Source: Diospyros lotus
Taxonomy: Eukaryota; Streptophyta; Magnoliopsida; Ericales; Ebenaceae
DNA: 64,000 nucleotides
Reading direction: 5' to 3'
Assembly (NCBI RefSeq): GCF_014633365.1
Contig: NC_068339.1
Span: 31,443,316-31,507,315, forward strand
The position numbers were made by a program, and so were the translations under genes. The notes below the pieces were generated by a model. It was not told the origin of the DNA. It saw nothing but the letters and a program-made list of their open reading frames with translations, and did no database searches. Positions 25,858 through 36,695 of the stretch are shown piece after piece; position 1 is the first letter of the stretch, and each line of letters opens with the position of its first letter.

Positions 25858-26625
25858 CTATTGAAAACTAACTTCTCGTTGTGGGGGCAATTCTGGTAAT
25901 TCTTCGAGGAACACATCTCCAAATTCCTTGACAATTAACATGTCTCTTAGTTCTACGAGGACTTCTATTCTTTCTTGCATGTGAGCTAGATACCCGTAAG
26001 CTCCCTTTCGTAACATTTTATTTGCCTTTAGGGCTGAGACCCATTTCTTCTCATTTGGCCTACCTTGCCCCTGAAATTTAATGACCAAGTCTCTATTCTT
26101 GAGACTGACCATCTTGGCCTTACAATCCATTGCTACATTGTATTTTGTTAGGAAATCCATTCCTAAAATTATATTGAAATCTTGGATCTCGAGAAGAATT
26201 AAGTCTGCAAAAAATTCGATTTCCCTTATCTGAATTTTCTTACTCTTATACCTTGATGTGGTTTCTAGAGACTTCCCCATAGGGGTTGCTATAATCATTC
26301 GACAGTTCAAATCTTTCAGTTCTTCCCCTAATACCTCGGCTAATGCTTGTGAAATAAATGAATGACTAGCTCCTGAATCTATCAGGACATGCATAGGAAA
26401 ACTAGAGGTAAACATGGTACCTTGAATAACTGCCAGATCTTTAGTCGTGTCCTGCCATATCAAGTTGAAGACTCTTCCTTGCTGAACTTTTGGGTTCCCC
26501 GTTGTCCCTTAGGGTTGTCCTATCTGCTTCGGTTTTGGACAATCCCTTGATAAATGCCCCGGTTGATTGAAGTTGAAGCAAGTAAATGGGTAATTCCAGT
26601 TGCGATGCCCATCTTCTTCGTAGTT
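25858..26625 (-). pseudogene. Tekay zinc knuckle and aspartic protease (pseudogene)
   Basis: At 26583-26519 a Gag zinc knuckle reads CFNFNQPGHLSRDC: the second cysteine has become Phe, so it is degenerate. 26463-25858 holds an open 201-residue stretch with the retropepsin active site LIDSGASHSFI (residues about 28-38), then LETTSRYKSKKIQIREIEF, DLILLEIQDFNIILGMDFL and MVSLKNRDLVIKF, the usual Ty3 protease. The segment ends with the FGDVFLEELPELPP linker that precedes reverse transcriptase. This is the best preserved part of the element, but its upstream frame is broken. Confidence 0.87.
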
Positions 26626-27015
26626 GTATCAAACGTTCATCCCTATCCTGCGGGACTTCCCTGGGTGTTGTTTGCTGCATTTTAGATAAGGCTTGCTAAG
26701 CTTAAACTGAACTTTCTTAGGGTCCAACTTCTTTCCCATAATTGGCTTAGAACTGGAGGTTGGCTGACCTACTCCTTGGATGGCATCGATGCGATCCCAA
26801 TTTGTCTCAGTGGTTACTGCTTGAAGTACCACCTTAATATAAGACCAAGTACTTATATTACTGGGGGTATTTTGAATCCTCAGTTTCAATCCTCCTAGAA
26901 ACTTTTGTGCCTTGATTCTCTCGTCTGACTCATATATCGGCATGTATTTGATTAGCCGAGTAAAAGCATCCTCATACTGTGCTACCGTCATATCTCCAGA
27001 CTGCTTTAAATCCAT

Positions 27016-27017
<2 letters not shown>

Positions 27018-27068
<51 letters not shown>
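27018..27068. repeat. CT/GA microsatellite inside the Tekay gag coding region
   Basis: An almost pure CT run of about 51 bp lies on the + strand. On the - strand it lies between codons for LRMERE and EFMDLKQ and would read as alternating Arg-Glu. Related Gag proteins have only a few charged residues here, so this is a local expansion. Confidence 0.85.
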
Positions 27069-27072
<4 letters not shown>

Positions 27073-27141
27073 ATTCTCAAACTAAGAGGAAAATATTTCT
27101 CATTGAACAACTCTTTGAATCTCTCCTAATTGATGTACTAT

Positions 27142-30100
27142 TGTAATACCCCGCTTTCTTGGGCATGTCATAACTTGGGACAATTCTGGGACGAATTTTT
27201 TTTTTTCTTTCAAACTCATACTAAATCCAATCATTCCTTGCATCCATCCCAGAATTTCCATACATTTATCTATAAAGAGAGAATCATCACATACATCTAT
27301 GCGGAAGCTAGAATCGAACCTGACATCTTACTTTAACATTAAATCACAAATTAATTCTCTACATCACCGTTTCTCAAACTTAATCCTCAATACAACACTA
27401 TTCATCAATGAAACATAATTTCCTCAACATGACTTAAAACATGACATACGTCTCAACTAACATCAACACATAACATGCGTTCTTACTAATATGAACCCTA
27501 AATGGGGTTAAATATCGTCATCATTAACCATAAGGTTATACATCATCGTTCATCAAACATCAATCATAACTCACATCTTACATCATGGACTTTCAAAACG
27601 TTCAGATTTCAAAGTAGCAGGACTTAAACACATGGGCTACATCACATACATTCAGCTCATCGTTCATTCATCATGCACCTAGCTAAGTGCTATTTCATGC
27701 CTCATTCATCCTCGTACCTGCTACAATCTCCATCTGGAACGTTTGAATATTCTAGGGACAAAGCCCAATTAGATGATGAACCATCTAAATAAGCGTACAA
27801 AATCATTTTCGTGCATGAATGCAAAATGTCATTTCCTTTCATTTTGGTTTGAGCCGATCGTAGCTTAATGCTACTCTCCATTTTTACAGTCTCCTTCCCA
27901 GACCGAGGTGTATGGGTGCACCCTTGGAAAAGCAACGGTCCCGGCCCGTACTCTCAAACCCTTATGCGGATGTATGATCAATAATATCATCGTGAATATA
28001 TGCACATTTCATCATCACTACATGTAAATGCAATCTACATGACATGTTTACATCAAGACATGACAACATAATAAAACCATTTACATCAAATTGAGTTTTG
28101 GGCAAACCACTTTCAAATCAAGTATTTCATAAAATTAAATCTAGTTGAGAAGTACCACTTACCTCATACGCATTCTCATAACATCTCGATTCTTGTGCCA
28201 GGCTTCTAGCGTAATCAATTTGAATTCTCAACGTGCCCTGGCCATCATATTCATTCAGTAAATCAATATTCTATTTTTCCTAATTTCTTCATGACTTTCA
28301 TTTATTTCTTCCTACTTTCCTCGATAATTCCTTAAACATTTTCCTCACTAAATAATTCCTCAATAATTTCTCACTAAATAATTTCTCAATAATAATTTCT
28401 AAATAAATAATTCCTCAATAATCCAAACTAAGCATTACTCAATTATTTCCTTGAATATTTCTCAATAACGATTCATAAAATAATATTCCTAGTTTACTGA
28501 AATTTTCTAGGAAATTTTGCTTACCTTAGTTTGGTCTCTCGGGCTTTCTTGGTATGCATGCCTTGACCTCGAAACACGTGATTGACCTCGATTGTCGCGC
28601 AGATCCTTTTTCTCGCACACCACCTCAATTCTCGCACACTAGCTTGCTTCGAGTGCGATTTTGTTCACCCCCTTTAACGGGGGTGACCATCACCCTCACT
28701 GTTTTTGTGAGGGTGATGGTATAACGGAACGACAATTTTGTTCATCCCATGCCGTTCCGTTATACCATCACCCTCACAAAAACAGTGAGAGTGATGGTCA
28801 TCCCCGTTAAAGGGGGTGAACAAAATTGCACTCGTTTGCTTCTTGCGTATTTACCTCAATTTTTGTACGACATCTCAATTTTTGTGCATCGCCTCAATTT
28901 TTGTGCATCGCCTTGAAACTCGTGCCCCAACCATTTTTATTGCCAAAATCTCCAGAATATTAATACATCTTCAATCCTTATTTTTCCAGCATTTTTTGGG
29001 ATTTATTTCTAATTTTTTCTATTTTCTTTTTTCTTTTCTTTTCTTATTTTTCTTTCCTTCTTACTGTTCACCTTCTTCTCCACTTCTTCTTCTTCCTTCA
29101 CCAGCACCCGCGCACAGTGCCGCGCACGCATGGCTGCCTCACGGCCATCGCCGCCGCTTTCCAGCGCCACCTTGCGCCTCCTCTCGGTTGCTGCCTCCAA
29201 GACCTCCCCGAGCTTCCTCCGAACCGGCTTCTACTGCCTCGCGCGAGCTTGCTGCCCGCCCAGCCTTCATCGCAGCCGTCCCCATCATCGCGAGCTTGCG
29301 GCTTCGCTTGGCTGCCATTGCAACAGAAGCTTGAAGCTGCTACGGATATGGCCGAATCGGCCATCTCATTCTCTCTCTCCCTCGGCTTCTCTTCCTCTCG
29401 GCCATGGCTCTCACAAGCTCCCTCTCTTTCCCTCATCCGGTCTCTCTCGTTCTTGCTCTCTTTCCCACTCTCTGCTCTCAGCCGAAGCTCTCATGGGCTC
29501 ACTCCCATGGCCGAAATCGGCCAGCTCCCTCTCTCTATATATATATCGGCGAGTGTGGCTTGGGCACCACTCCATCTCTCGACAACTCTCTGAAATTCCA
29601 TCGCCCCACAGCCAACATCTCAGAACTTGCCTCCTCCATGCGCACAGACAGCTTCTTCCCCTGTCCCTCACGCGCACATTATATATACATTATATATATA
29701 TTATATAATTTACTCTAATATAATTATAGGTAAATACACGTTTAATCCCCTATTTTATCCTTAATACCCTTGGGAAATATCTTAAATTGCAATTACACCC
29801 CTAACGCTCAAATTAATTTGTATAACGATGCTTAAATCCAAAATTAATAATTTTGATGATTACTTGATATGATCGATTTCGCCTCGGGTCCTCACCGGGC
29901 CCTTGATTCATCCCGAAACCATCAAATGGGTGATCCTTATGAAAAACTGGAGCCCTTCTAGGGTTCCGTTGAATTCCTGGACATCCCTATGAAAGTTCGG
30001 TATTTCAACTTGATCCAAATCTGCATTTTAGCTGTATCGAAAACTATCTCAATTCCAAATTCTTTTACTTCCATAAATCTTATCTCGGACCACTCATCGA

Positions 30101-30245
30101 CATTATACCATTTTCCATAGTCAATTACATTTCGGGGCATTCCCTTCAGTCGATTCGGTAATTTATTTTGCTATCAAACTTACTTTTCAGTATTCTAATT
30201 TCACTTAAATTACGTGGCAACCTTACAAAAAATTGGGATCTTACA
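27142..30245 (-). mobile_element. Solo LTR, Tekay-like, in gag; duplication ACTAT
   Basis: It begins TGTAATACCCCGCTTTC and ends TGGGATCTTACA, with ACTAT at 27137-27141 and 30246-30250. It is about 3.1 kb. It holds the shared block GAACGTTTGAATATTC (27737) and a 183-bp palindromic MITE at 28651. The stretch 29010-29720 has overlapping ORFs on both strands (up to 192 aa). They are low-complexity Ser/Pro/Arg translations of a pyrimidine-rich LTR segment, and I do not call them genes. Confidence 0.93.
28651..28833. mobile_element. Palindromic Mutator-type MITE, 183 bp
   Basis: The element runs GAGTGCGATTTTGTTC...GAACAAAATTGCACTC. Its two arms (each about 85 bp) are near-perfect reverse complements. 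Each arm also contains an inner hairpin, ACCATCACCCTCAC...GTGAGGGTGATGGT. The flanks GCTTGCTTC (28642-28650) and GTTTGCTTC (28834-28842) form a 9-bp duplication with one change, as expected for Mutator-like elements. It has no coding capacity. Confidence 0.88.
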
Positions 30246-30889
30246 ACTATGGTCCCATTGGCGTTTGGGTGGTCATTGCCCTCTTTGTTCCTTTCCACCA
30301 CTTGTCCACTTCACCTTGCAAAATAAATGTCGCACAGTTGACCTTCTCGTCCTCATCACAGTGAAGGTGGTCAAGCAATTTCTCGCTTTGCTCGATCCAA
30401 AATTCTCCCTCGCTGGGATCGGTTCCCAGCTTTCCTTAGAAGATGGGTGGATTTTGGGGGCGATATAGGTCCAACATACAAGATGGACGTCCTCCTTAGG
30501 TCTACACTCCTTGCATGACCCCTGTCATGCTCCCCATAATCCTTTTGATTTGGTCCAGATGATTTTCATTTGTTCTTTCTTCCTCCCTACTTGAGCTACC
30601 TCTGGGTACATCATTGGTACATCTCTCAATACTTCTTTGGTGAGTTGGTGTCATAGGTTCTATTACTCGCCGAGTGTTTACCATATGAAAATATGGTTTT
30701 CTATTAGCCTCAAAATTTAAAGTCACCAAAATGCAATTTAATCAGCTCATTATTAATCCGAACAATGATGTATATTTCTTTATAAGTTCACAAAATGATA
30801 AGGTTACATCACTACTTGCTACAACATCTAACAAAACCTAATAAAACCTATTACATGTCTTTTCACTTAGGGCCTGTAGACCTCCAAAT

Positions 30890-31406
30890 CTAGGCGCTCG
30901 CCTCATCTTCAGACTCAAGGATGGGTCTTTCGAGGTCACTCCGTGATTCTGCTAAGTCATCCTCATTTTCTGAACTGATGTACCCGAATTCAGGAGGGTT
31001 GTTTTCAACTTCTATTTCCATTACATGTTTCTCTTCCTCCTCATCTTTGCATGGGTCTTTCTCTTCCTCTTCTTCTTCCATGGGTGCTGCTTTTATCACT
31101 TCCTCATTCATCTCGTCTAACCAGTAACGAAGTCTCTCACAAAAATAGAAAATTATATCAAAGTCTTCTTCTTGTCTAACCTACTCAGCAAACGTCTTCA
31201 ATTCTCCTTCCAAGACGCTGATAAAAAAGATCGATATGAAAGGAAACTAAATCAGGGTATTATCGGTAGCTGTGTGGGACATCCTCAATTATGTCTTCCA
31301 TTTTTGCCAAAAATTCATAAATGCTCTCCTCGGTATTTGGCTCTCTTGTGTCAATTTTGTTGGCCAAATGATCTACTAAGACTTGATCGAGAAAGTTTCC
31401 AGCCAT
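30890..31406 (-). pseudogene. Acidic leader ORF between primer site and gag of the Tekay element (interrupted)
   Basis: An ATG at 31406 (- strand) opens a frame beginning MAGNFLDQVLVDHLANKID, then EESIYEFLAKMEDIIEDV, broken by a stop after VPHSYR and by others. A second open part (31111-30890) encodes NEEVIKAAPMEEEEEEKD and a Glu/Asp-rich tail ending in LESEDEASA. It lies after the primer-binding site and before the gag ATG, so it would be a separate leader ORF of the element. I do not recognise a family. It could be a captured sequence or the remains of an element-specific protein. Confidence 0.5.
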
Positions 31407-31497
31407 CCTGACATATCATCATGAAATGTATTAGTAGTTCTATATGTAGAAACTTCGAATCCCATGATTTCTAATTTCCTCAAGCTTCTACTTAGTT

Positions 31498-31510
31498 GGC
31501 TCTGATACCA
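31498..31510 (-). other. Primer-binding site of the Tekay element
   Basis: On the - strand TGGTATCAGAGCC lies two bases (GT) after the end of the 5' LTR. It matches the initiator-Met tRNA 3' end. Confidence 0.92.
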
Positions 31511-31512
31511 AC

Positions 31513-33632
31513 TGTAACACCCCAAATTCTAGGGTATGTTATAACTTAGGACAATTCTGAGTTAATAAATTTTTTTCCTTCAAAACTAATGCTAAACCAT
31601 ATCATTCCTGATATTCATCTCAAAATTTGTATACATCTTTCTTGAAAGAGAAACATCATAAACATTAAATGCAGAGTTAAGAATCGAACCAAATATTACA
31701 ATTACAATACTTTAGACAATACATAATGTCTTTCAAAAATATTCCTAATGTTAAGTAGTAGAAACTTAAATATATCAATTTCAACATCATAATCATAGTT
31801 CATCGTGCACTTGCTAAGTGCCATCACATCCTTCTTCAGTATCTGATTCCGCTACACAATCATCTGGAACGTTTAAATATTTCAGGGATAAGACCCAAGT
31901 TAGATGATGAATCATCTAAGTAAGGTTATAAAAATTGCGACTTATGCATGAATGCAAATGCAAAATATCCTCATTCCATTCATTTGAGTCGATCGCACCT
32001 TAATGCTACTCTCCATTTTATACAACTTCCTAACCAAGCCGAGGTGGATGTGTGCACCCTTGGCAAAGCAACGGTGTCAGCCAGTACTCTTAAACCATAT
32101 GCGATGTATGGATAACAAATCATTGTGAAAGATGCATACACCATCATAACATATAAATGCATACTATATGACATATAAACGTTAAGGCATGGCAACATGA
32201 TGATTTCATTTACATAAACCAAGTAATGGGGTAGAATCATTTACTTTGACACTAAGTTCAATACACCTCGAAATACGTGCACAACTTCGATTTTTGTGCC
32301 AACCTCAAATTTCGTGCAAATCACCTCACCTCAAGCCTCAAAACACCTTATCCATCAGGTTTATTTACATGAATATCAAAACCTAATTTTCTATAATTCC
32401 TTCACATTTATTTCTATTTTCTTTCTATTTTTACCTAAAAAAATTTAGAATAAATATTTTCTCAAAAACATTTTTTTAAATGTTTTTACACAAAAATGCC
32501 TAAAATAATTTTCCAAACATTTCCAAAAAAAATTAAAAAAAAAAAAACTAATTGCCACTCGCCCTCATGCGCTGAGAGACTGCGAGTGAAATTGACGCGT
32601 GAGCTTCATGCCCCATTCGTCTTCTCCGGCACCAGCACACTAGAAAATATGGCTTTTACTTCAGGTCGATCTTCTCCCTCAATCGATCACGATGGCTAGT
32701 TTGGCTGCTCGAAAGGACGACCAGAAGGGGCCAACCGGCGACTTAAACTCACAACCTGGTCGTCTGCCTAGCTTTTCCGCCACCCTCGAAACCCCACTAA
32801 ACCTGTACAAAAACTCTCCAAACTTTCCAAAATTCTTCTACAACTCACAAGGAACAAAAGCCCTCTATTCTTTGCCTTCGATTCACCCACAACGAGAGTA
32901 ATTTAAGCTTGAAATTCTGTAAACCCTTAGCCATCTCGACCCTTATTTATACCATTCTTGAGCCTCCAGATGTCCGTTCATGTCAAATCTCTGGTCCTTA
33001 ACATCATCACGGCCATTATATGAAGAGGCGACTGGCAGTTGGCAGTGTGAACACTGCCAGCTTTTTCCAATTTCCATTTTTGCCCCTACCATTCTTTGAA
33101 ATTCCAATTTTTTCCTTTTCACTTTACCTCAGAACTTTCCAATACTCCCATTAAGACCCATAAGTTCTACGCTTTTCATTCCAGCCCCGGAAGTTCAGAA
33201 ATAACATCATTTCAACCTCTCTCAAGCATTTTGAAGAAATTACACTTAGGTTTGAATTTACGTTTTGACCGCAAACCCTTTGGTTTCCTCTCCAAACCAC
33301 TTAAGGGTTGTTCTATATGCCAAATTAAGGTCTCATAAGCTTTTTGTTGACTTCCTGTAAGTCTCCTATGACAATTTAGTCTTTCAGCCTGACCTAAAAC
33401 TGTATCAAAAATTGTCCTCGATTCGATTTCTTTCGACGCTAAAAATCTTATTTTAATATGCTTGCTATAGACACCTCTTTCCTTTAAAACATGTGCATCT
33501 CGGGGGATTCCCTTCTATCGATTCGACTATTTGGTACCTTTAAACTGTCTCCTAGATTCCTTTATCCTCACCACATATGCAATATTTCATGAAATAATAA
33601 TATATTTATTCATTTTGACTCTGGATATTACA
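31513..33632 (-). repeat. 5' LTR of the Tekay element
   Basis: It runs from TGTAACACCCC to GGATATTACA on the + strand and is about 2.1 kb. It aligns along its length with 18079-20376. The block ATCATCTGGAACGTTTAAAT (31860) corresponds to 18390, and CCAACCGGCGACTTAAACTC (32730) to 19287. It lacks about 250 bp of the left copy near 33020 (the AATTTCTATCAAATCGCC stretch at 19645). Confidence 0.9.
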
Positions 33633-33637
33633 GTTGG

Positions 33638-34608
33638 CTTGCTTATGTAAAAAACTCAAGACAGATAAGCTAAAATCTCATTCTAAAAAAGGAAGATTTA
33701 TGGGATACCCTGAGCATTGCAAAGGGTATTACTTCTATTTTTCTAATGATCAAAGAGTGTTGGTCAGTAAGGATGTCACATTCTTGGAGAAAGAGTTTCT
33801 TCAAGGAAACGACGTCAGGAAGAAAATAGAATTAAAGGAAATGTCTTTTGAACGACAAATCTAGCCTAATGAAGAAGTCAATCCAGATGTAGCAAGTCCT
33901 AGTACTGTCGTTCCACATGAGGCACATAGATCTGGTAGAGTATCTTGTCCTCTAAAGCAATATGGTTTCATGATGGAGGAGATACATGATGAGTTTCTAT
34001 ATGAAGATAATGATCAAGATGTTGATCCTATTAACTACGAAGAGGTAGTGTCAGACATCGACTCTAAGAAATGGCTAGAAGCTATGTAATCAGACATGAA
34101 ATCTATGTATTCCAATTAAGTCTAGACTCTAGTAGATTCTCCTAAAGGAATACTTCCTATAGGATGTAAATGGATTTATAAGAGAAAGATTGGTCTTGAT
34201 GGGAAGATGCAAACCTTCAAGGCACGACTTGTGGAGAAATGATATCATCAAAAACATGGTATTGACTATGAGGAGACGTTTTCGTTGGTCATGATGCTTA
34301 AATCTATCAAGATGATGTTAGCCATAACAACACACTATGATTTTGGGATTTTGCAAATAGATGTCAAAATGACTTTCCTGAATGGTTATCTTGAGAAAGA
34401 TATTTTCATGAAACAGTCTCGTGATTTTGAGTCTTCCAATATCAATTAGGTGTGTAAGGTTAAGAGATTCATTTATGGTCTTAAGCAAGCTTTAAGGTCT
34501 TGGAACATTCGTTTTGATAATGAGATCAAAGAGTTTGGTTTCATTAGAAATCCGGATGAACCTTGTATATACAAGAAAGTCAGTGGGAGCGCATGAGCCT
34601 TTTTTATC
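33638..34608 (+). pseudogene. Copia integrase C-terminus and reverse transcriptase N-terminal half (pseudogene)
   Basis: The integrase end (KLKTDKLKSHSKKGRFMGYP, then GYYFY and VSKDVTFLEKEFL) is open from 33634 to 33864. The pol linker follows, then reverse transcriptase: WLEAM, stop, SDMKSMYSNQVWTLV (34072-34130), IGCKWIYKRKIGLDGKMQTF (34160-34218), DYEETFS, LQIDVKMTFLNGYLEKDIFM and FIYGLKQA (34468). Several TAA/TAG codons replace expected codons (for example after ARLVEK). A CACTA element enters at 34612, just before the catalytic motif. Confidence 0.87.
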
Positions 34609-35696
34609 TTGCACTATAAGAAAAACAACACTTAACGACGAAAATATCCATCGCTAAAACATAAAAATTCATCGCTAAAAAATTTAGCAACAAATTTAGC
34701 GACGAGTAGCTTCCTGTCGCTAAATTTAAAAAAAAAAATCAGATTTAGCGACGATACAAATCAGCGACGGAAATTAGCGATGGCAGAAATTAGCGATGAA
34801 AATTTTCATCGCTGATTAAAAAATAAAAAATATTATTTAAAAAATTAAATATTATTTTAGCGACAAAAAATTTCGTCGCTAATACACAATAAAAATAAAA
34901 AATTAAAAAAATTAAAATAAATCTGAATTAGAGACGGAACAGTTTTCGTCGTTGACTTTTATTTTAAAAAAATTAAAATAATTATGACATGCGCTCGGCT
35001 AACGCGTGTGCGCACCTCTACCTTGCGAGAGCCAAGTGGCTCCCCATTAAGCCGCCACATGTAGGGCTAGGAAATTAATCCCAGCATACTCTTTTTTTCC
35101 TTTAGTTTCAATCCCTGGTCCCCCATGCGCGCGCCCAAGCGCAAGACCGTCAGAGCTGTAAGCCTCCTTATTACATACACTGCACATATTAATTATATAC
35201 TACATTTAGCTGCCAACCGTTTTAATTTTAATTTAAATTAATATTTTAAATTTTAAATCTTTTAAATTCATAAATTGATACTTAAAAAAATAAATGTTGT
35301 AAATTTTAACTCAACTAATGTACCACTTAAATTTTGTAATTAATTAATCTCGTAAATATTTAAGTTTTATTTGATTAAAAATTAGTTTAATACATATTTC
35401 TTATTATAAATTTATAATATCATATCAATTTACATATTTTAGTTTGTAAATAAAATACATAAAATATACATTTAATAGTAAAGAATTTTAATTTTTATTT
35501 AATCTTTATTCAATACATAATTAATAATTTTTATTTTTTAATTTATTTTTTTAGCAACGGATTAGTACTGTTGTTAAAGTTTTTAATTATATTTAATTAA
35601 TTTTTAAATATATTTAATTTAAATTTAATTTTTAAATTATTTATTTAATTCTTTTATTATTTAGCGACAGAATATTCAGTCGCTAAATAATTTTAA

Positions 35697-36071
35697 GGGT
35701 AAATTATATGAAACTCCCCTGCGCTTAGGGTCATGTGCAACTTACCCCTTGTGCTTTCGATTGTATTAAAAAATCCCCCTTGCACTTTCAAAATATTGCA
35801 ATTAGCCATAATTTGTTATTTTTTTTACATAATTTTGTACAATAATCTACATTCAAAATACATAATTCTACATATATAATTTCAATATATAAAAAAAAAA
35901 TAAAATTTTGCATTAATCAACCAATAAATTGCATAAAATTATGTAAAAAAAATAATAAATTATAACTGATTGCAACATTTTGAAAGTGCAGGGGTTTTTT
36001 TGATACAATCGAAAGCACAGGGGGTAAGTTGCACATGACCCTAAGTGCAGGGGGTTTCATATAATTTACCC
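35697..36071. mobile_element. Mutator-type MITE with long inverted repeats, duplication TAATTTTAA
   Basis: It begins GGGTAAATTATATGAAAC and ends GTTTCATATAATTTACCC. The inverted arms continue inward for well over 100 bp, including the GGGTCATGTGCAACTTACCC pair. TAATTTTAA at 35688-35696 and 36072-36080 is a perfect 9-bp duplication. It has no ORF. Confidence 0.93.
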
Positions 36072-36099
36072 TAATTTTAATTTAATTAAAAAAAAATTA

Positions 36100-36610
36100 A
36101 AATTTAGTGATAGGGTCACACCCATTGCTAAAAAATAAAAAAAAATTAAATAAAAAATTAAAATTTAGCGACGGGGTCGTGGCTAAAAAAAAATTAAATA
36201 AAAAAATACAAAATTTAGCGATGGGGTCACACCCGTCGCTAAAAAATAAAAATAAATTAAATAAAAAATTAAAATTTAGCGACGTGGTCACACCCGTCAT
36301 TAAAAATGAAAAATAAATTAAATAAAAAAATACAAAATTTAGCGACGGGGTGACACCTGTAGCTAAAAAATAAAAATAAATTAAATAAAAAATTAAAATT
36401 TAGCGACGGGGTCACACTTGTCGCTAGAAAATAAAAATAAATTAAATAAAAAATGTAAAATATAGCGATGTGGTCAGACTCGTCGCTAAAAAATAAAAAT
36501 AAATTAAATAAAAAAAATACCAAATTTATCGACGAGGTGACACTCGTCGTTAAAAATTATAAATAAATTAGTGACGGAATATTTTGTCGCTAAATTTTAG
36601 CGACGGACTA
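36100..36610. repeat. Tandem palindromic subterminal repeats of the CACTA element
   Basis: About eight units of 58-62 bp each carry TTTAGCGACGGGGTCACAC followed by CGTCGCTAAA, forming a short hairpin, then an A+T spacer with AAATTAAATAAAAAA. Such arrays are the usual transposase-binding regions of CACTA ends. The ORFs at 36097-36523 on both strands are translations of this repeat. Confidence 0.88.
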
Positions 36611-36695
36611 TCCGTCATTGATCTGTCTCTAATTAGTGATGGAAAAATTTCATCGCTAAATCTGTCACTAAATTATGAATTTTTTTGTGGTATTG

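Larger units (their letters stand above)
26629..30729 (-). pseudogene. Tekay gag pseudogene, split by a solo LTR at 27142-30245
   Basis: 30729-30502 holds the N-terminus (MVNTRRVIEPMTPTHQRS). 30480-30251 shows the start of the capsid core in other frames (KVNCATFILQGEVDKWW). After the solo LTR, 27136-26629 continues with FKELFNEKYFPLSLRMERE, then FMDLKQSGDMTVAQYEDAF and FLGGLKLRIQNT, the standard retrotransposon Gag core. Between these two blocks the reading frame runs through a GA microsatellite (27018-27068). Frame breaks and the LTR make it non-functional. Confidence 0.87.
18079..33632 (-). mobile_element. Ty3 Tekay/Del (chromovirus) retrotransposon with both LTRs, decayed
   Basis: The right LTR (31513-33632) is the 5' LTR and the left LTR (18079-20376) is the 3' LTR. 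Between them, on the - strand, come a primer-binding site, an acidic leader ORF, gag, protease, reverse transcriptase, RNase H, integrase, a chromodomain-type C-terminus and a polypurine tract. The flanks are GTTGT (18074-18078) and GTTGG (33633-33637), a 5-bp duplication with one change, and removal restores the copia integrase motif. Two solo LTRs (23060 and 27142) have split it. The LTRs differ by many substitutions and by indels, including a block missing after the start of the left copy, so the insertion is old. Placement in Tekay/Del rests on the integrase C-terminus (LDRRDQVLRSK...VLWRN...WE.EAEM). Confidence 0.92.
34612..36692. mobile_element. Non-autonomous CACTA element, duplication TTG
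   Basis: It begins CACTATAAGAAAAACAAC and ends TTTTTTTGTGGTA (two changes from the usual GTAGTG end), with TTG at 34609-34611 and 36693-36695. Removal restores the copia reverse transcriptase frame at its catalytic motif. Both ends are rich in the subterminal motif TTAGCGACGG in both orientations. No transposase is seen. A Mutator-type MITE (35697-36071) lies inside. 34980-35170 is a less A+T-rich stretch with no recognisable gene. Confidence 0.9.

Noticed and set aside
29009..29718. Several overlapping ORFs of 60-192 aa on both strands
   Set aside because: They lie inside a solo LTR with clear ends and duplication, are Ser/Pro/Arg-rich translations of a pyrimidine-rich stretch, and have no recognised domain.
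36097..36523. ORFs with repeated Phe/Leu/Asn pattern on both strands
   Set aside because: They are translations of the CACTA subterminal repeats.
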